A program made the position numbers and the translations under genes. Source: Anas platyrhynchos (taxonomy: Eukaryota > Chordata > Aves > Anseriformes > Anatidae). From it: a stretch of 64,000 nt of DNA. The first letter of the stretch is position 1. Every line of letters starts with the position of its first letter. The notes beneath the pieces were generated by a model. It was given only the letters and a program-made list of their open reading frames with translations, was not told where the DNA came from and did not search any database. Positions 13,001 to 24,100 of the stretch are shown piece after piece. The stretch lies in assembly GCF_047663525.1 (NCBI RefSeq), contig NC_092604.1, positions 10,775,501-10,839,500 of the forward strand, written 5' to 3'.

Positions 13001-16000
13001 TGATCCACCGGCGGAGTTTCATCGATCCATCTGTCGAGGGTGTTGAGGAGAGCCACCAGCTTCTCAATGGGCTGCAGGGACACGGAGAGGAAGGGGTCAG
13101 AGACATGAAACAGAACACAACCCCTCAGGCGCCACCACCCCTGCCCTGTTCTGGGGCCTTTAAAGCCCACGCTGTCCTTCCCAGGGGTGGAAAGCAGGAC
13201 TGGGCCGTGCCAACCCTCCCCAAAAAGCAGAGGCCAGGCAATCCTCGTTCCCCTCAGATCACCCAGTACAAAGCCCAGCCCCGGGCAGGCTCTCCAGTCG
13301 CCCACACAGCCTTTCATCAGCTGCAACAGCACCGTGCTCTAAAACCTCAGGGAGAGCTGAAGCAACCTCTCAGCCGCAGGACGTGCAGGGCTGACGAGCA
13401 GGGAGCTGCTGCACAATTCGGGGATCTCCAGCACAAAACCCAGGTGCTGCATCTTTAGGGTCCTGCACGTCCCACAGGACAGAAACTTCCCTTCTCAAGG
13501 CCTCTCAGCCTTCTCCTGGGGTGTTTTGGGAGCCAGGAGCAGCAGAGAGGGTGTTTGCATTTGCACAGCACCCAGCTGGGCCCATTTCACCCTTTTTCGT
13601 GTGCCCTTGGTGCTTCAACCTCGTCCCAGCCAGGCTGCCAGGGCAGCTCCAGCCCCACGCCACCTCGCGAATACGCTCACGAGCTGGGCAGCACCACGGA
13701 AGCTCTGGGAATCCTCACTGCCAACCTCGGGAGCCTTCCAGGGGGGGGTCTGGGATTCTCCTCGGCTGCCTCCGAGCAGGCAGAGAGGCGGCAGCAGCCA
13801 CAGCAGCTGGGCAGGCCCTGGGCGATGCGCAGGCTCCCGTCTCGAGAGGGGAATTCCTCCTTCAAGGGGGGACAAAGAGGACGGCAGCAGCGGGCGGCTG
13901 CTTTGACTTTGCTGGAGGCATCGACCGCGCTGAAGCCGGCTGGGTCTCCTGGGCTGCGCTTCAATTCTGCCTGCCGGGAGGACGAGCAAACAGCCGAGCC
14001 CAGCAAGTTTGCAGCCCTTGAAGCGCCACTCGAAGGGGGGCAGGGAGGAGGGGAGAAGCAGAAGGCTGAGCCGCCGACCCTCCCCAGCACCTCTGCTCCC
14101 GTGGGTGGTGCTCCCTGAGAGCTGAGGGTGACACGGGGGTGGGAGGAGGAGAGCCGAGCACGCAGGGAGCACAAACGACCCCGCTGCAGGTGCCCCAAGG
14201 GACGCAGCAGGACAGAGGCTGATGCTGAGGGGCTGCACGCACCCCAAAATGCACCCCAGAAAGCCAGCCCCTCCCCGCTGAGCTGGCTCAGGCTGGGGCT
14301 CAGCCCTACCCCTTCCCGGCTGCTGCATCCCCCTCCAGTGAAGCGAGAGCAGCCCCGGCACTGGGCTGCATTAAATAATTAAATCCTGCTGGTGATTTAT
14401 CCCCCCCCCTGGCACCAGCACTTCGTTACGAGCGGCTCCCGGACTCCCAACCCCTCTCGGTGCCAGCCAGGTGGTGGGGCCGGGCTCCTTTCCCCTCCCC
14501 AAATCCTCCTGCAGGTCTGGGGGAGGCCAAAACCTCCCCTTCCCCTTCCCCTCTCGCTGGCTTTAAAGGGATTAAGAAGCCCGGTGAACGCGGGGCGAGC
14601 AGGACCCAGCTGCTGGCTCAGCCGTGCCGATAAATAATTAAAGAGATGCAGCTCGTTTGGGGCACGCAGCCCTTTGAAAAATAAATAAATAAATAAATAA
14701 ATAAATAAAGGGGTTGGGGGGGAGGTTATTAAAAGCAGCAGCTTCCCATTGTCCTGCAGAGGAAACTCGGGGCACGCGGGGCTGACCCCAGCCCGGGGAG
14801 GGGAGGGAGGGGGAGAGCAGAGCTTACGGGAACACCACCGTCAGCGCCGCCCGCAGCCCTGTTTCGCCTGGCTGGGTTTTTTTTTTTTAAGCTCTATTTT
14901 TGCTTTTACCTTTCCAGCGATCAAAGCAAGGGCAGCCGCAGCGCCCCCCCCTCTCTCTCTGCTCTTCCCGTTGTGCTGATTTTGCATCCCCTTGACCCTG
15001 AGCCTGCCACGGGTCCCAAAGGCGAGCCGCCGAGCCTCCTGCCGACCCGTCAGCAGCTCTCGGGAGCAGGGGCCGGGCAGGAGGAGGTGCTGAGGAGGCA
15101 CTGCAGCAGCCAGGGCTGCCCGCAGGGACACAGCCTGCTCCCCGTGGGCTCCTCGGGCCCTGCCTGGAGCAGGGAGCTGCTAAATCAGGGCTTTTGCTGC
15201 TTCCTTCCTAGAGCCAGAGCAAGTCACTGTGCTGGCCAGCTTCTCCCAACACCAGGGAGGCGGGTGGGCTGTGTAAAAGCAAGCCTGCACCTCTCACGGC
15301 CAAAATTAACCTTCCCCTTGCTGCGCTGCTCCTCGGAGCCAGGTCACAGCCCTAAAAAGCTGCCCCAGGCCCCGCACAGATGCCCAGGAGCAGCACGCCC
15401 TCTGGGAGAAGGCAGCTCGCAGCCTGTCAGCCCTGCAGCCTCGTGCCCGAGCCCCAGCCACCCGCCCAGCCCTCGCTGCTCCTCGGGTGCTTCCAGCAAA
15501 GCTCTGGGCAGCTTCTGAGAGCAGAGCAAGCTCAGCACGGCTCAGAAGGGGCTCAGACCCTGGAGGATCCGGCTCTCGCTGCAGCAGGCAGCTTGGTATG
15601 GACACGCACCACTCCAGAAAGCACCAGGCTGCCTCTCTGCAAGCAGAGCAGACCACGCTCTCTTTTTTTTTTTTTTCTCCTTTTTTTTCCCCTCCTCCCC
15701 ATGGCAAAGCGCTCGCAGGAAGCCGCGGAGGAGCCGCCAGCAGCAGGAAGAATTCCAGGAGGTCGTTTCCCAGAGAGAAGGTGTCCCCGGCGTTTGATCA
15801 GGGAGGAAGATGGGACGGCACCAAAGCACCTCGGCAGCAGGTACAGCAAAAAAAAAGAGAAGAAAGCGGAGCGGAGATGCAAGCAGAGGCCACAAGGGGC
15901 TGAGCCTTTAAAAGCCACGGCGAGCAGCTTGATCTACAAACGGAGCCGAGCAGGCAGCCTCATCAACAAGGCAGCCCAGGGGATGCTCCACCTGTGCCTC

Positions 16001-19000
16001 GAGTCACAGGTTTGTGCTCTCCCCTGTGTGAGGGTAACGGGACGTGTTCCCTGCCACTTCCCAGGTCGATGGGATCATGGCTCTTGTTTATTGCCTGCAC
16101 TGGAGCCGCACGTGGAGCACGTTTGTTGCAGGAGGGATCCGGACACAGCCCGGACACAGCTACTGGGAGACGGCTGGCGGCTCAAAGAGGTTGGAGGAAG
16201 AGGGATTTGTTTTCCTCCCCCTTTGTTTTGTTCGTTGTTCCCCTGGAACTGCTCTGTGAGCGAGCAAGATCGTGACAAAGACAGAACTCAGAGGTGAAAT
16301 GCAAACAGCAGAAAGCAGGAGCGGCGTTTGCCGGCACATTCTGCCGAATTAAAGGGACAAAAGAGGGCCACAAAGCCTGCTGGAGAGGCATTCATCACCC
16401 CTGAGCCCCCCCACGAGCTACAAGCAAGTTTTTCATTCACACTCCGGTTCCTTGAAGGGGAGGCCGGACCTGACGTGCCCGTTTCAGACAGAAAGGAGCA
16501 GGGTAAAGATCGTGGCAGGCTGCCTTCAGACACCAGAACGGGCTCTAGAAGCACACAGCCCCAGCCTGCTTCCCATCCTGCCCAGATCTCCTCCAGGCAG
16601 GCCGCTCCCAGCTGTCTGGCACAGCCGTGATAAGCTCCAGCAGTAAAAAGATAGCCGAGAAGCTCCTCGCTGCAACACACAAAAAGGGAGAACTCGTGCC
16701 TGGGACAGCCCCAAACGATCCTGCCGTGCCCCCAAAAGGTGAACGGGCATTAAAAGTGGCCCAGCACCAGGCAGAGCCAGGCAATTGGCACCTGCACTGG
16801 GCAATCCTGCCTCACAGGCTGAATTTTCCCCCCAGCCCAGCTCCGTATCACGCTTCTTGTCCCTTACAGCCCTGAGCAGGGCACCTGGGGATGCAAATCC
16901 AGCTGGGCACACCCTGAGCTCACACACAGCCAGACCTCACGCTGCTCAGCCATGGTGTGGGCTGAGATGGGCACTGGTAACACAGCCTGAGCAGCGAGGA
17001 AGCCCAGGGACAGGAAAAAAGCCTTGGACAAGGTCACACAGCTCCCTCTCTGGCAGCAGGAGAAGCAGGAACACAACAGACACCTCAGCCTTCTGGCTGC
17101 AGCCAGCAGGGAGTACCAGAACACCCCTGGCTGAAGCCAGACTGCAAAAGCAGGGACAAAACACGGCCCTTCTGCATCTTCTTTCCACCAGCAGCTTCCA
17201 TCCGCCTGTAACTCGCTCCTTTTCCTACCCCAAAGGCACACGCAGAGCCTCTGCATCCTGCTGGGAGCACCACAGGCTGACATTTTGCATCCCCAAGCAC
17301 AGCACAACCACATTTCGTCTCCCTGGCTGCCAATTCGCTCCTTGCTTCGGAAAAATATTGTAGAGACCAAAAAAAAAAAAACCGAAAAAGCAGAAAAAAA
17401 AAAAAGGAGGGAGAAATGAGTGGATCCAAACTCCCCTCCTACCTCTGAGACTTTGTAGTCGCAGGTCAGCTTCTTGCCTCTGACGCCTTCGTTCAGGGTG
17501 AGGATGAAGCCCATGTAGTCCGCGTAGGCCTGCGAGCACAGCCGAGAGGGGAGGGCGTGAGGGAGCAGCCACGGCCTGTCTGAGCCAGTGCTGTGGCACG
17601 GGAGCATCCCGGCACCCCGAGGGAGCCCTTCCCAGAGCACAGCTTCCCGGAGGCAGCTGGTGACTGCACCGAGAGCTCTGCTCTGAAAATTACAGTGGGG
17701 AGAGTCCTAAGGAAGCTCACGCCATCCCTGAAATCCTTCCCTCAGCTCCCTGCCTCTCATCGGGTCAAATTCAAAGTCCCTGGCTCTGCAAAGTCTCAGC
17801 TGTGTCCAGACATCCTGCTCTGCGCTGCTTCTCCCAGACCTGTGCTGTTATCTCCCCTTTCTCCCTTCTGCTCTTCTGTGTGCATGTGAGATGGGAGAAA
17901 TGGGGGACCAATATTTTCTTTAAATGTGCTGCTTTTGAAGCATCAAACCCTGAGCAGCTCCAAGTCTCTGAACTGGCCAGACTCGCATGCTGCCACCTCT
18001 TCCTCCTCGGGACTTGTGAGGCACTGGAACGGGCTGCCCAGGGAGGTGGTGGAGTCACCATCCCTGGAAGTCTTCAAAAGACGTTTAGATGTAGAGCTTA
18101 GGGATATGGTTTAGTGGGGACTGTTAGTGTTAGGTTAGAGGTTGGACTCGATGATCTTGAGGTCTCTTCCAACCTAGAAATTCTGTGATTCTGTGGGACA
18201 CTCCTGGACAGAAATAATCCTGGTCAGGAGCAAGCCTGTGAGCCCAGGAGCCTCAGTAAAGGGAGCTGCATCCACAGCTTGGCTCGAGACCTGCCTAATT
18301 GCAGCTTCTCAGATCAGTCATCAAGCAAGAACTCGTTCCTAAGCAGCAGGACCAACAGGAGGGACGAGTCTGGGCCGTAACCCCAATCCCTCAAAGGCAG
18401 AGGGCAGAGAAGCTGCCTGCCCCACGCGTTATAAACAGAAATTACCCAGGAAATTGAAGGCCTTGGCTCCTTCCACAGAGCAAGGTGGGCAGGCAGCAGG
18501 AATCCGCCCACCCTGACGCTATCAGAGGCCAGGCACCAGAACCACGTCCAAGCTGAGTTCAAACACCGCAGAGTGAACCCAGTTTTGATACAACTTACGG
18601 GCTAGGCGGGGTGAAATAGCGACCAGCTTCTACTCCTGCACGCTGGCAGGGAGCAGCAGCAACGCTCACGCACCCCCAGCCTCCCCCAGCCTTTGGGTTC
18701 TCCCTGGCTCACACCTTTCTGGGAACATTTGGCTGCCAGGCTCCACACCGCCTCCCTGCCAAGTCATTTTCCTACAGACAGGCAGCGACTCTCCCTCTCT
18801 AACACGGATCAATTAATTTCTCATTACTTGCCCACACCTGGTTTTCCCCGGTGGCTGTTCCCAGCGCGGGCCTGGCACTTGCCAGGTTTCCCTGAACCCG
18901 GAGCCATACCTGAGAGCGTTTCCACTTGCCCATGTCAGAAACGATGTTGATCTCCTTCTTGGGGATCATGAAGTTCTGCTGGATGGGAGGAGCCATCTCC

Positions 19001-20476
19001 TCCGAGGCGCCTGCGAGATGCAAGGAAGAAGTAAAACAGAAGCAGCGGAGAATTAACCTTCCCTTCCTAGAAATCAGCAGTAATTTCCCAGGAGACAGAA
19101 GGCAAACAAACCCATCCCAGCCTGCGCCATCATCTCGCCGTGTCCCGCTCACACAGGATCGTTTTCAATCCCCAGAAACATTCCCCTAAGGACACGTCGG
19201 GGCAGCAGAAGGCTGCGTTAGGTTTGTTTTCACTCTCAAAGACACGTTTCCAATCCAGGCAGAGAGGTTTGCAGGAGCCAGCATGGACAACCCGCAGCCA
19301 GTTTCATTATTTGTGCCCAGGGAGGACAAACCTCGGGTCATGCAGCACCGAACCTCCCTGACAAACTAACCCTGCCTGGCTTTTAGGGTGCGAGGCACGA
19401 AACACATTCCCCTAAAAGGGATGATTCCTGCAAAGACAAAGCAGGAGCGGTTCAGGAGATGGCCCCAGCCCCCAGCCCAGGGGCTTGATGGGACCCAGCA
19501 CCTTCCAGGAGGAAGCTGCAAAGAGTATTTAAAAATGTTTACGATTTATTTTAAATCGTAAAGCTTGACCAGAGCCCAGTTAACATAAATTTTAGTGTGT
19601 GTGCTGATCCTGAACGCAGCTCTTCCCCTGGGCATCCCAACCCAAACACGTTCCTGTAAGGACAACTTTAAGCAGCACGATTAAAGCAGACCCCAATTAG
19701 GGAAACTGGGTGCCAATACGAATTTGGGAGTTCTCTTGGGATTAAAATTCATCATTTTAATCCTAGGAAACCTGCAGGTGTTTGTTCAGCCCTGGCTCTG
19801 CACCGGGCTCCTCCGAACCGGAGCTCCCCAGGACACCATGGGCTGTGTTGACATCGAGGCACTCGGCAGCAGATCGGGGGAAAAGGAACCCAAAATCCCA
19901 GGAAATGTGCAGAATCTGCTACAGATTGGTCACATAACCCTCAAAAATGATTCCCCACCTGAGAGCTGGTGTTAGGTTTGTCCCTGTCAATAGGGTTCCA
20001 GGAAAACCAAGGGTACAGGGATGAGAGGAACAAAATGTGAGGGATTTAGAAGATGTGTCCCTGGCTTCGGGAAATTCGCCCCGTGACGGAGCTCCTTATA
20101 ACAAAAAAAGAGGATTTTACCCCAAAAAGGGGCGCTTTTCCCCAAAAAAAAGGGGAAGCTCCCCCCGCAAAAAGGGGAGCTCCTCCCCAAACGGGCGGCT
20201 CCTCTTCCTCCAAAAGGGCACTTCTCCCCCCAAAAGGGCAGCTCCCTGCCCCAAAAAGGGAACTTTTTCCCCAAAAAGGGCGGCCCCCCCTCAAAAAAAA
20301 AGGTTTTTTTTCCTCCCTAACTGCAGCTTCCCCCCAAAAAACAGCTTAGCCCCCAACCACCCCCCCAAAAAGCCGCCCCCCCCCCAATCCCCCCGAGTCC
20401 CCAGGACCCCGTCAGGGCCCCGCCAGCCCCCGGCCGCGCTCCCCCCGTCACCTGCCCGCTGCTCGCTCTCTGCCAT
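4033..20476 (-). CDS. PTPA: Serine/threonine-protein phosphatase 2A activator (PTPA, formerly PPP2R4), 3' end missing
   Basis: PTPA activates the PP2A catalytic subunit and is a peptidyl-prolyl isomerase of the cytosol and nucleus. Coding exons, transcription order: 20452-20476, 18910-19010, 17443-17529, 12946-13071, 12618-12735, 11081-11180, 9206-9330, 8611-8711, 4033-4140. Every junction is GT-AG and the phases close, giving 297 codons from MAESEQRAG to IRMYKAE. Family landmarks seen: NFMIPKKEI and DMGKWKRSQ (exon 2), [15 protein letters not shown] (exon 3), [19 protein letters not shown] (exon 4), [17 protein letters not shown] (exons 5/6), [18 protein letters not shown] and IWGSSQLI (exon 7), [14 protein letters not shown] (exon 8), [17 protein letters not shown] (exon 9). 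Human PTPA is 323 residues (recalled), so only about 25 C-terminal residues are missing. No match to that exon was found at 1-4032, so it probably lies beyond the left edge. The start is chosen by homology; its context GGGAAGATGGC is TISU-like. The gene is head-to-head with CRAT, 533 bp between the two ATGs. Confidence 0.95.
4141..8610 (-). other. PTPA: PTPA intron 8
   Basis: A 4.47 kb intron between the exons encoding [10 protein letters not shown] and [12 protein letters not shown]. It contains a 15-bp direct repeat (5197-5211 and 5235-5249), homopolymer G runs near 4772 and 5740, and two CTCF-like motifs at about 7003 and 7203. No coding exon was recognised. The 35-residue alternative exon known from a human isoform belongs elsewhere (before the [10 protein letters not shown] exon) and was not found there either. 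Confidence 0.6.
7002..7020 (-). promoter_or_regulatory. CTCF-like motif in PTPA intron 8
   Basis: The minus strand reads CTGCCACTAGGGGGTGCTG, which fits the CTCF core with about one mismatch. A second, palindromic candidate (TGCCACCAGGTGGCA) lies at about 7202-7216. Confidence 0.4.
11950..11967 (-). promoter_or_regulatory. CTCF-like motif in PTPA intron 5
   Basis: The minus strand reads CAGCACCAGGGGGAGATG, close to the CTCF core. It is a motif match only. Confidence 0.35.
13072..17442 (-). other. PTPA: PTPA intron 3
   Basis: A 4.37 kb intron between the exons encoding [10 protein letters not shown] and [10 protein letters not shown]. It is GC-rich at 13.6-15.5 kb, with an (AAAT) microsatellite at 14678-14709 and pyrimidine or purine tracts near 14880, 15661 and 17370-17405. 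Long open frames occur on both strands, up to 305 codons, but they look like stop-poor GC-rich intron with no domain. No exon was recognised. Confidence 0.55.
14678..14709. repeat. (AAAT)n microsatellite
   Basis: About eight uninterrupted copies of a 4-bp AAAT/ATAA unit inside PTPA intron 3. It is a simple sequence repeat and probably length-polymorphic. Confidence 0.9.
18015..18198 (+). mobile_element. CR1 LINE fragment (3' end) in PTPA intron 2
   Basis: The segment reads as the 3' terminal part of an avian chicken-repeat-1 (CR1) retroposon: GGAACGGGCTGCCCAGGGAG, then GTCTTCAAAAGACGT, then GTTGGACTCGATGATCTTGA, ending in two copies of the 8-bp ATTCTGTG tail. Being 5'-truncated with an intact tail is the normal state of CR1 insertions. 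It is antisense to PTPA. The tail is little decayed, so the insertion is fairly young. This is the best single clue that the genome is a bird's. Confidence 0.93.
19538..19562. repeat. Perfect 11-bp inverted repeat (short hairpin)
   Basis: TTTACGATTTA at 19538-19548 is followed after three T residues by its exact reverse complement TAAATCGTAAA at 19552-19562, inside PTPA intron 1. A transcript would form an 11-bp stem with a 3-nt loop. The arms are too short for a microRNA precursor, and no known family was recognised. Confidence 0.85.
20113..20350. repeat. Hairpin-forming minisatellite in PTPA intron 1
   Basis: At least eight degenerate tandem units of about 20-30 bp built on CCCCAAAAAGGGG followed by a GCTCC-type spacer. 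Each unit is itself quasi-palindromic, with C4 and G4 runs flanking an A tract. The array starts about 100 bp beyond the exon 1 donor and lies next to the CpG island. It has almost no stop codons in several frames, which creates spurious proline/lysine-rich open frames. Confidence 0.85.
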
Positions 20477-21140
20477 CTTCCCGGAGCCCGGCCGCCGCCG
20501 CCGCCGCCACCTCTCCCCTCTCACCCCCAGGCCGCGCTGAAGCCGCCGGCGGCCATCTTTGAGAAGGGCAGGCCGCCTAGCACTGACGGGCAGCGGCTGG
20601 AAAACGCCGGCTTGGCCCCTCCCGGCCGCCGTCGCGCCCCCGCCGCCATCTTGGTGTAGGGCACGGCTTTTGCCCGTAGGGCCATGCTTGTGAAGGGCGC
20701 CGCGGGGAGCGGGCGAGCGGGGTTGGGAAGCAGGAGAGACGCTCCTCAGCGGGCAGAGAGCCTCCTCGCTCAGCCCTGAGCGGCTCCTCCCGCGGTGGAG
20801 CTGTTTCGCCCTTCAGAAACCCCCCTCCTTCCCTCAGCGGCAGGGCTGCGCCCTTAAGCAAGATGGCCGCGGCGGCTTCGCCCCGCTCCAAGATGGCGGC
20901 GGGGCGGCCCCGCCCCTTGGCGGCCGAGCGGGGCTGTGGTGGTGGCGGCGGCGGTGGCGGCGCCCGGTGTCGCCGGTGTCCTTGTGGCGGGCGGGGGGAC
21001 GGCGGAGCCATGCTGGCCTTCGTGGCCAGGGCGGCGGTGAGTGGGGGCTGAGAGGGAGGCAGCGAGGCCGGTAGGGGACGGGGAGGGGGCGGTGGAGCGG
21101 GGCTGAGCAGGGGGCGCTCAGGGAAGGGGTCGGGGGGGGG
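20400..21140. promoter_or_regulatory. CpG-island bidirectional promoter of PTPA and CRAT
   Basis: A dense GC/CpG stretch holds the first coding exon of PTPA (minus, ATG at 20476) and of CRAT (plus, ATG at 21010), so the two genes are head-to-head. YY1-type AAGATGGC cores lie at the PTPA start (about 20471-20482, minus), 20549-20560 (minus), 20641-20653 (minus), 20859-20870 (plus) and 20888-20901 (plus). No TATA box was seen. YY1 and TISU elements typically drive TATA-less housekeeping genes, often those linked to mitochondria or energy. The transcription start sites themselves cannot be placed from sequence. Confidence 0.85.
20863..21009 (+). other. CRAT: In-frame upstream extension of CRAT (possible alternative starts)
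   Basis: Two ATGs, at 20863 (CAAGATGGCCGC) and 20893 (CAAGATGGCGGC, a perfect TISU consensus), open a frame that runs without a stop into the CRAT ATG at 21010. They would add 49 or 39 residues rich in Ala, Gly and Arg. If the transcript starts upstream, a longer CRAT could be made. If the motifs act only as YY1 initiators and transcription starts at or just after them, they would be silent or lie at the very 5' end. Confidence 0.4.
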
Positions 21141-24100
21141 CTCAGCCCTGTGGGGTTGGCGTTGAGGGAGCCCTAAAACCGTGAGGGGACAAAATTTGGG
21201 GGGAGGGGGGTGGGAGATGTGTGCACCAGCACTGGGAGCCCCCCCAGGGACCCCAACACCCCCCCGTCCCCATGTCCCTGCTGAGGGGGAGGCAGCCCCC
21301 CAATAGGGCAGAGCTGGCCACGACCCCCCCACAGACCCCATAGGGAGGCGGTGGGGACCGCTACGGGACGGCTTCGCACCCCAAACCGCCTCATCGGGGT
21401 GCGAGAGGGCTCCGCTGGCTCCTTCCAAGGAAAAGACGAACCCCCTGCCACCACCAACCCTGCTGCAACCCGACACAGCCCCAGGTGGGTTCCCCGGCCC
21501 CTTGGCAGGCTGTGGGACAGGGCAGCAGCCCAAGGAACAGGGCTGGGCACGGCCGCACACCCCGCACCCCGCTGGTGTCCGCTTTCCTTGGCACTCGTGA
21601 GGTAAAATCGGGGCTCAGCGCTGTCCCTGCCGCCTCCTGCCTCCTCTGCTCTGCTCCTCCCGCCGAGTGGTTTGACCTCGAAGCAAAGGGCGTGAAGGAG
21701 GAAAGATGCAAATCCCCCTCCCCGCGGCTTTTAGCTCGTGTTCTCGGCTTGGTTTGGGATTCTGCTGGTTACCCGCGGGGAAAGCTGAAGCTCTGTGCTT
21801 GGGATCATCCACCTTGATCTTCGCTACGTTAAAGGCTGCTCGTCTGCCCCGCAGCTGCTCAGACACAGAGCTGGGGTAACAGTCCTGGCCACAGCTCGGT
21901 TCTGTTGGTGCCCTGCTTTGGAGACAGCTTTTCACTTTTGTTTTTTTTAAGGGTTGATGGCCCAAGAGCTCCCCACAGCCTTGCAATAACGATCAGATGT
22001 GCGTGGGGGCGAGGGCAGTAGGACACCACCTTTAGCCCCCAGGGAACCTGCTCCTGTCTCCCACCGATTCCCCTACTGAGGCAGTCACTGACCCGTTCCC
22101 ATCCGACACCCTCAGCCACCTTTACTTGAGCAAAGCACCAAATCCCCCATCCCCCACAGAAGTACGTCCCATGCAGTGACACCCCCTGGTGCCACCTGCT
22201 TCCAGGACAGAATTTGGGATCCCTCCTGGACAGAAATCTTCTGCTTTCCCTCCTCCTGGCCGCTGCCATTTGACTGCAGGCAGCCTCTAAGCGAGAAGCC
22301 CTTCACCCCTGCTGCGTGCTGAGGGCAAAGCGTGCCCAGCACCCTGCCTTCTGCCATGGCTGGGGGCCCAGAACTATCGATCGAAGAGAAATCAGCAGCA
22401 CCCAACAGGGAGCGTGGGGCTGACGGTCAGGAGCAGAGGGAGGGCTTCCCGGAGAGCTGCCTTCGCGGCGCTGGCTGCAATCGGACGGTCCGATTACCCC
22501 CGGATTAGCCCCGGCTCTCCCGGGCCTGCCTCTGGCCTTTAGCCCTCTGATCAGAGCAGTCATGTGGCAAGTTGCTAACGAGGTGACGCCCTGCCCGGGC
22601 AGCACATTGTCAGGGGGAAGAGGAAACCAAGACAGGCCGAGGGAGAGCTTTACGATCATTTCTGTCCTCCCAGCCATGGATAGGAAGCAGAAGCAAGCAG
22701 AGAAGGTACGGTATGCCCATGCTGCCGTGATTAACCCCCTTCGTTTCTTCCCAGCCCCTCTCCTTTCACGCTTCAGTAATTCCCCCTTCTCTGGTTCTTA
22801 ACATTCCTTCCCCAAATCTTGACCCCGTAGTTCTTAGCAGGCCCTACGAGGAGCATGGAGCGTTTCCTCTGCGGGCTCAGCCCTGCCCAGCAGGTTCTGG
22901 CACCTCGCAGATTCAGCTTTCTTCTTCTCTGTGCTTACCTCCTGGGAGGTGGGGGCTGGCGGCCACCTCTTTTCTTACTGCTTGGGAAAGCAAAGGGCGC
23001 GTTCTCCCTGGCTGTGCATCCTCAGGCCAAGGCACAGCCCTGGAGAAGAGCATCTGGTGCGGGGCTTTCGCTCCCTGTGCGATCTGTGCAGCCTGGTAGC
23101 ATCAGCCACAATTTCCCAAACAGCTCGCTCTGAGCCCTCTCCAAATACTCCTATAATTTGGCCAGTTCCATAACGGCACCACCGGATAGAGGTTCTAACA
23201 AGCAGCGTCCTCCACAAACTGGGAGGTTCACCAGCACATCCCAGCCAGTCCTCCCCGACCATCACTGGTGATAAACCATCCCTGGCCAAAGCTGGGGCAG
23301 GGGGAGCTGATTGTGCCTCAGCTTTGACTCGCCTTGACTACATTCTGCCTCCTCAAAGCGTAAAGGGCTGTTTGATTTGGCACAAGGGCATCTTACCATG
23401 CTGCTGTGCATTGTAAGAAGCAATGAAAACAGTTTCTGGCTAAGAGGAAATTTCTTTCACCATTTATCTTGTTCCTGCTTAGCATGGGATGGAAGGGTTT
23501 GACGTTGTCAAACGCAGCTAAGACAGTGGGAGATGTTTCATTATCCCGGCAGTGTTTCCTCTAATTAGATGAGAATCGGGATCTCGGGAGTTCAAGCAGA
23601 GATTCTTGGGAGATCCTACAACCATCTAGAGCATGCAGCCAGCAGCCCTGAACCTTGCAGTGGCGCTTCGTGTGCCCTGCTCCCATGCTGAGACCTTCAA
23701 TTAGGGATGGAAACTCCCAGATCCAGGTTTTTTGCTACCTCACAGACATCAGGGGGGAGCTTTTGTCTCGACATTTGCTCTGTGCTTTACAGGCCAGGCC
23801 TTACGGCCTGCTGAAGCCGACGGCTTTAGGCAAGATCCCGGGCAGGTTCCTGCTTCATCAAGAAGCGCTGCCCCACCTCCCCGTGCCGCCGCTGCAGCAG
23901 ACGCTGGACCGCTACCTGCAGATGCTGCAGCCCATCATCAGCGAGGAGGAGCTGAACCACACGCAGGAGCTGGTGGCCGAGTTCCGCAAGCCAGGAGGCG
24001 TCGGGGAGAGGCTGCAGAAAGGCCTGGAGAGGAGAGCCAAGAAAACAGAGAACTGGGTAGGTCGGGACTTTGGCCCCAAGCGCTGATTAGGGAGGGAGGT

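Noticed and set aside
15380-16297. 305-codon plus-strand open frame
   Set aside because: It lies inside PTPA intron 3 in GC-rich DNA, with no family resemblance. Overlapping frames on the other strand are equally long.
16864-17640. 258-codon minus-strand frame
   Set aside because: It only contains PTPA exon 3 (17443-17529) plus intron on both sides. The splice sites and phase place the exon in PTPA.
20037-20540. 167-codon plus-strand frame rich in KKG and PPK repeats
   Set aside because: It is produced by the CCCCAAAAAGGGG minisatellite, which lacks stops in several frames, and continues antisense through PTPA exon 1.
20577-21560. 327-codon minus-strand open frame across the promoter CpG island
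   Set aside because: It reads through CRAT exon 1 and the YY1 sites in antisense, is proline/alanine-rich, and has no domain. CpG-rich DNA is stop-poor, which explains the length.
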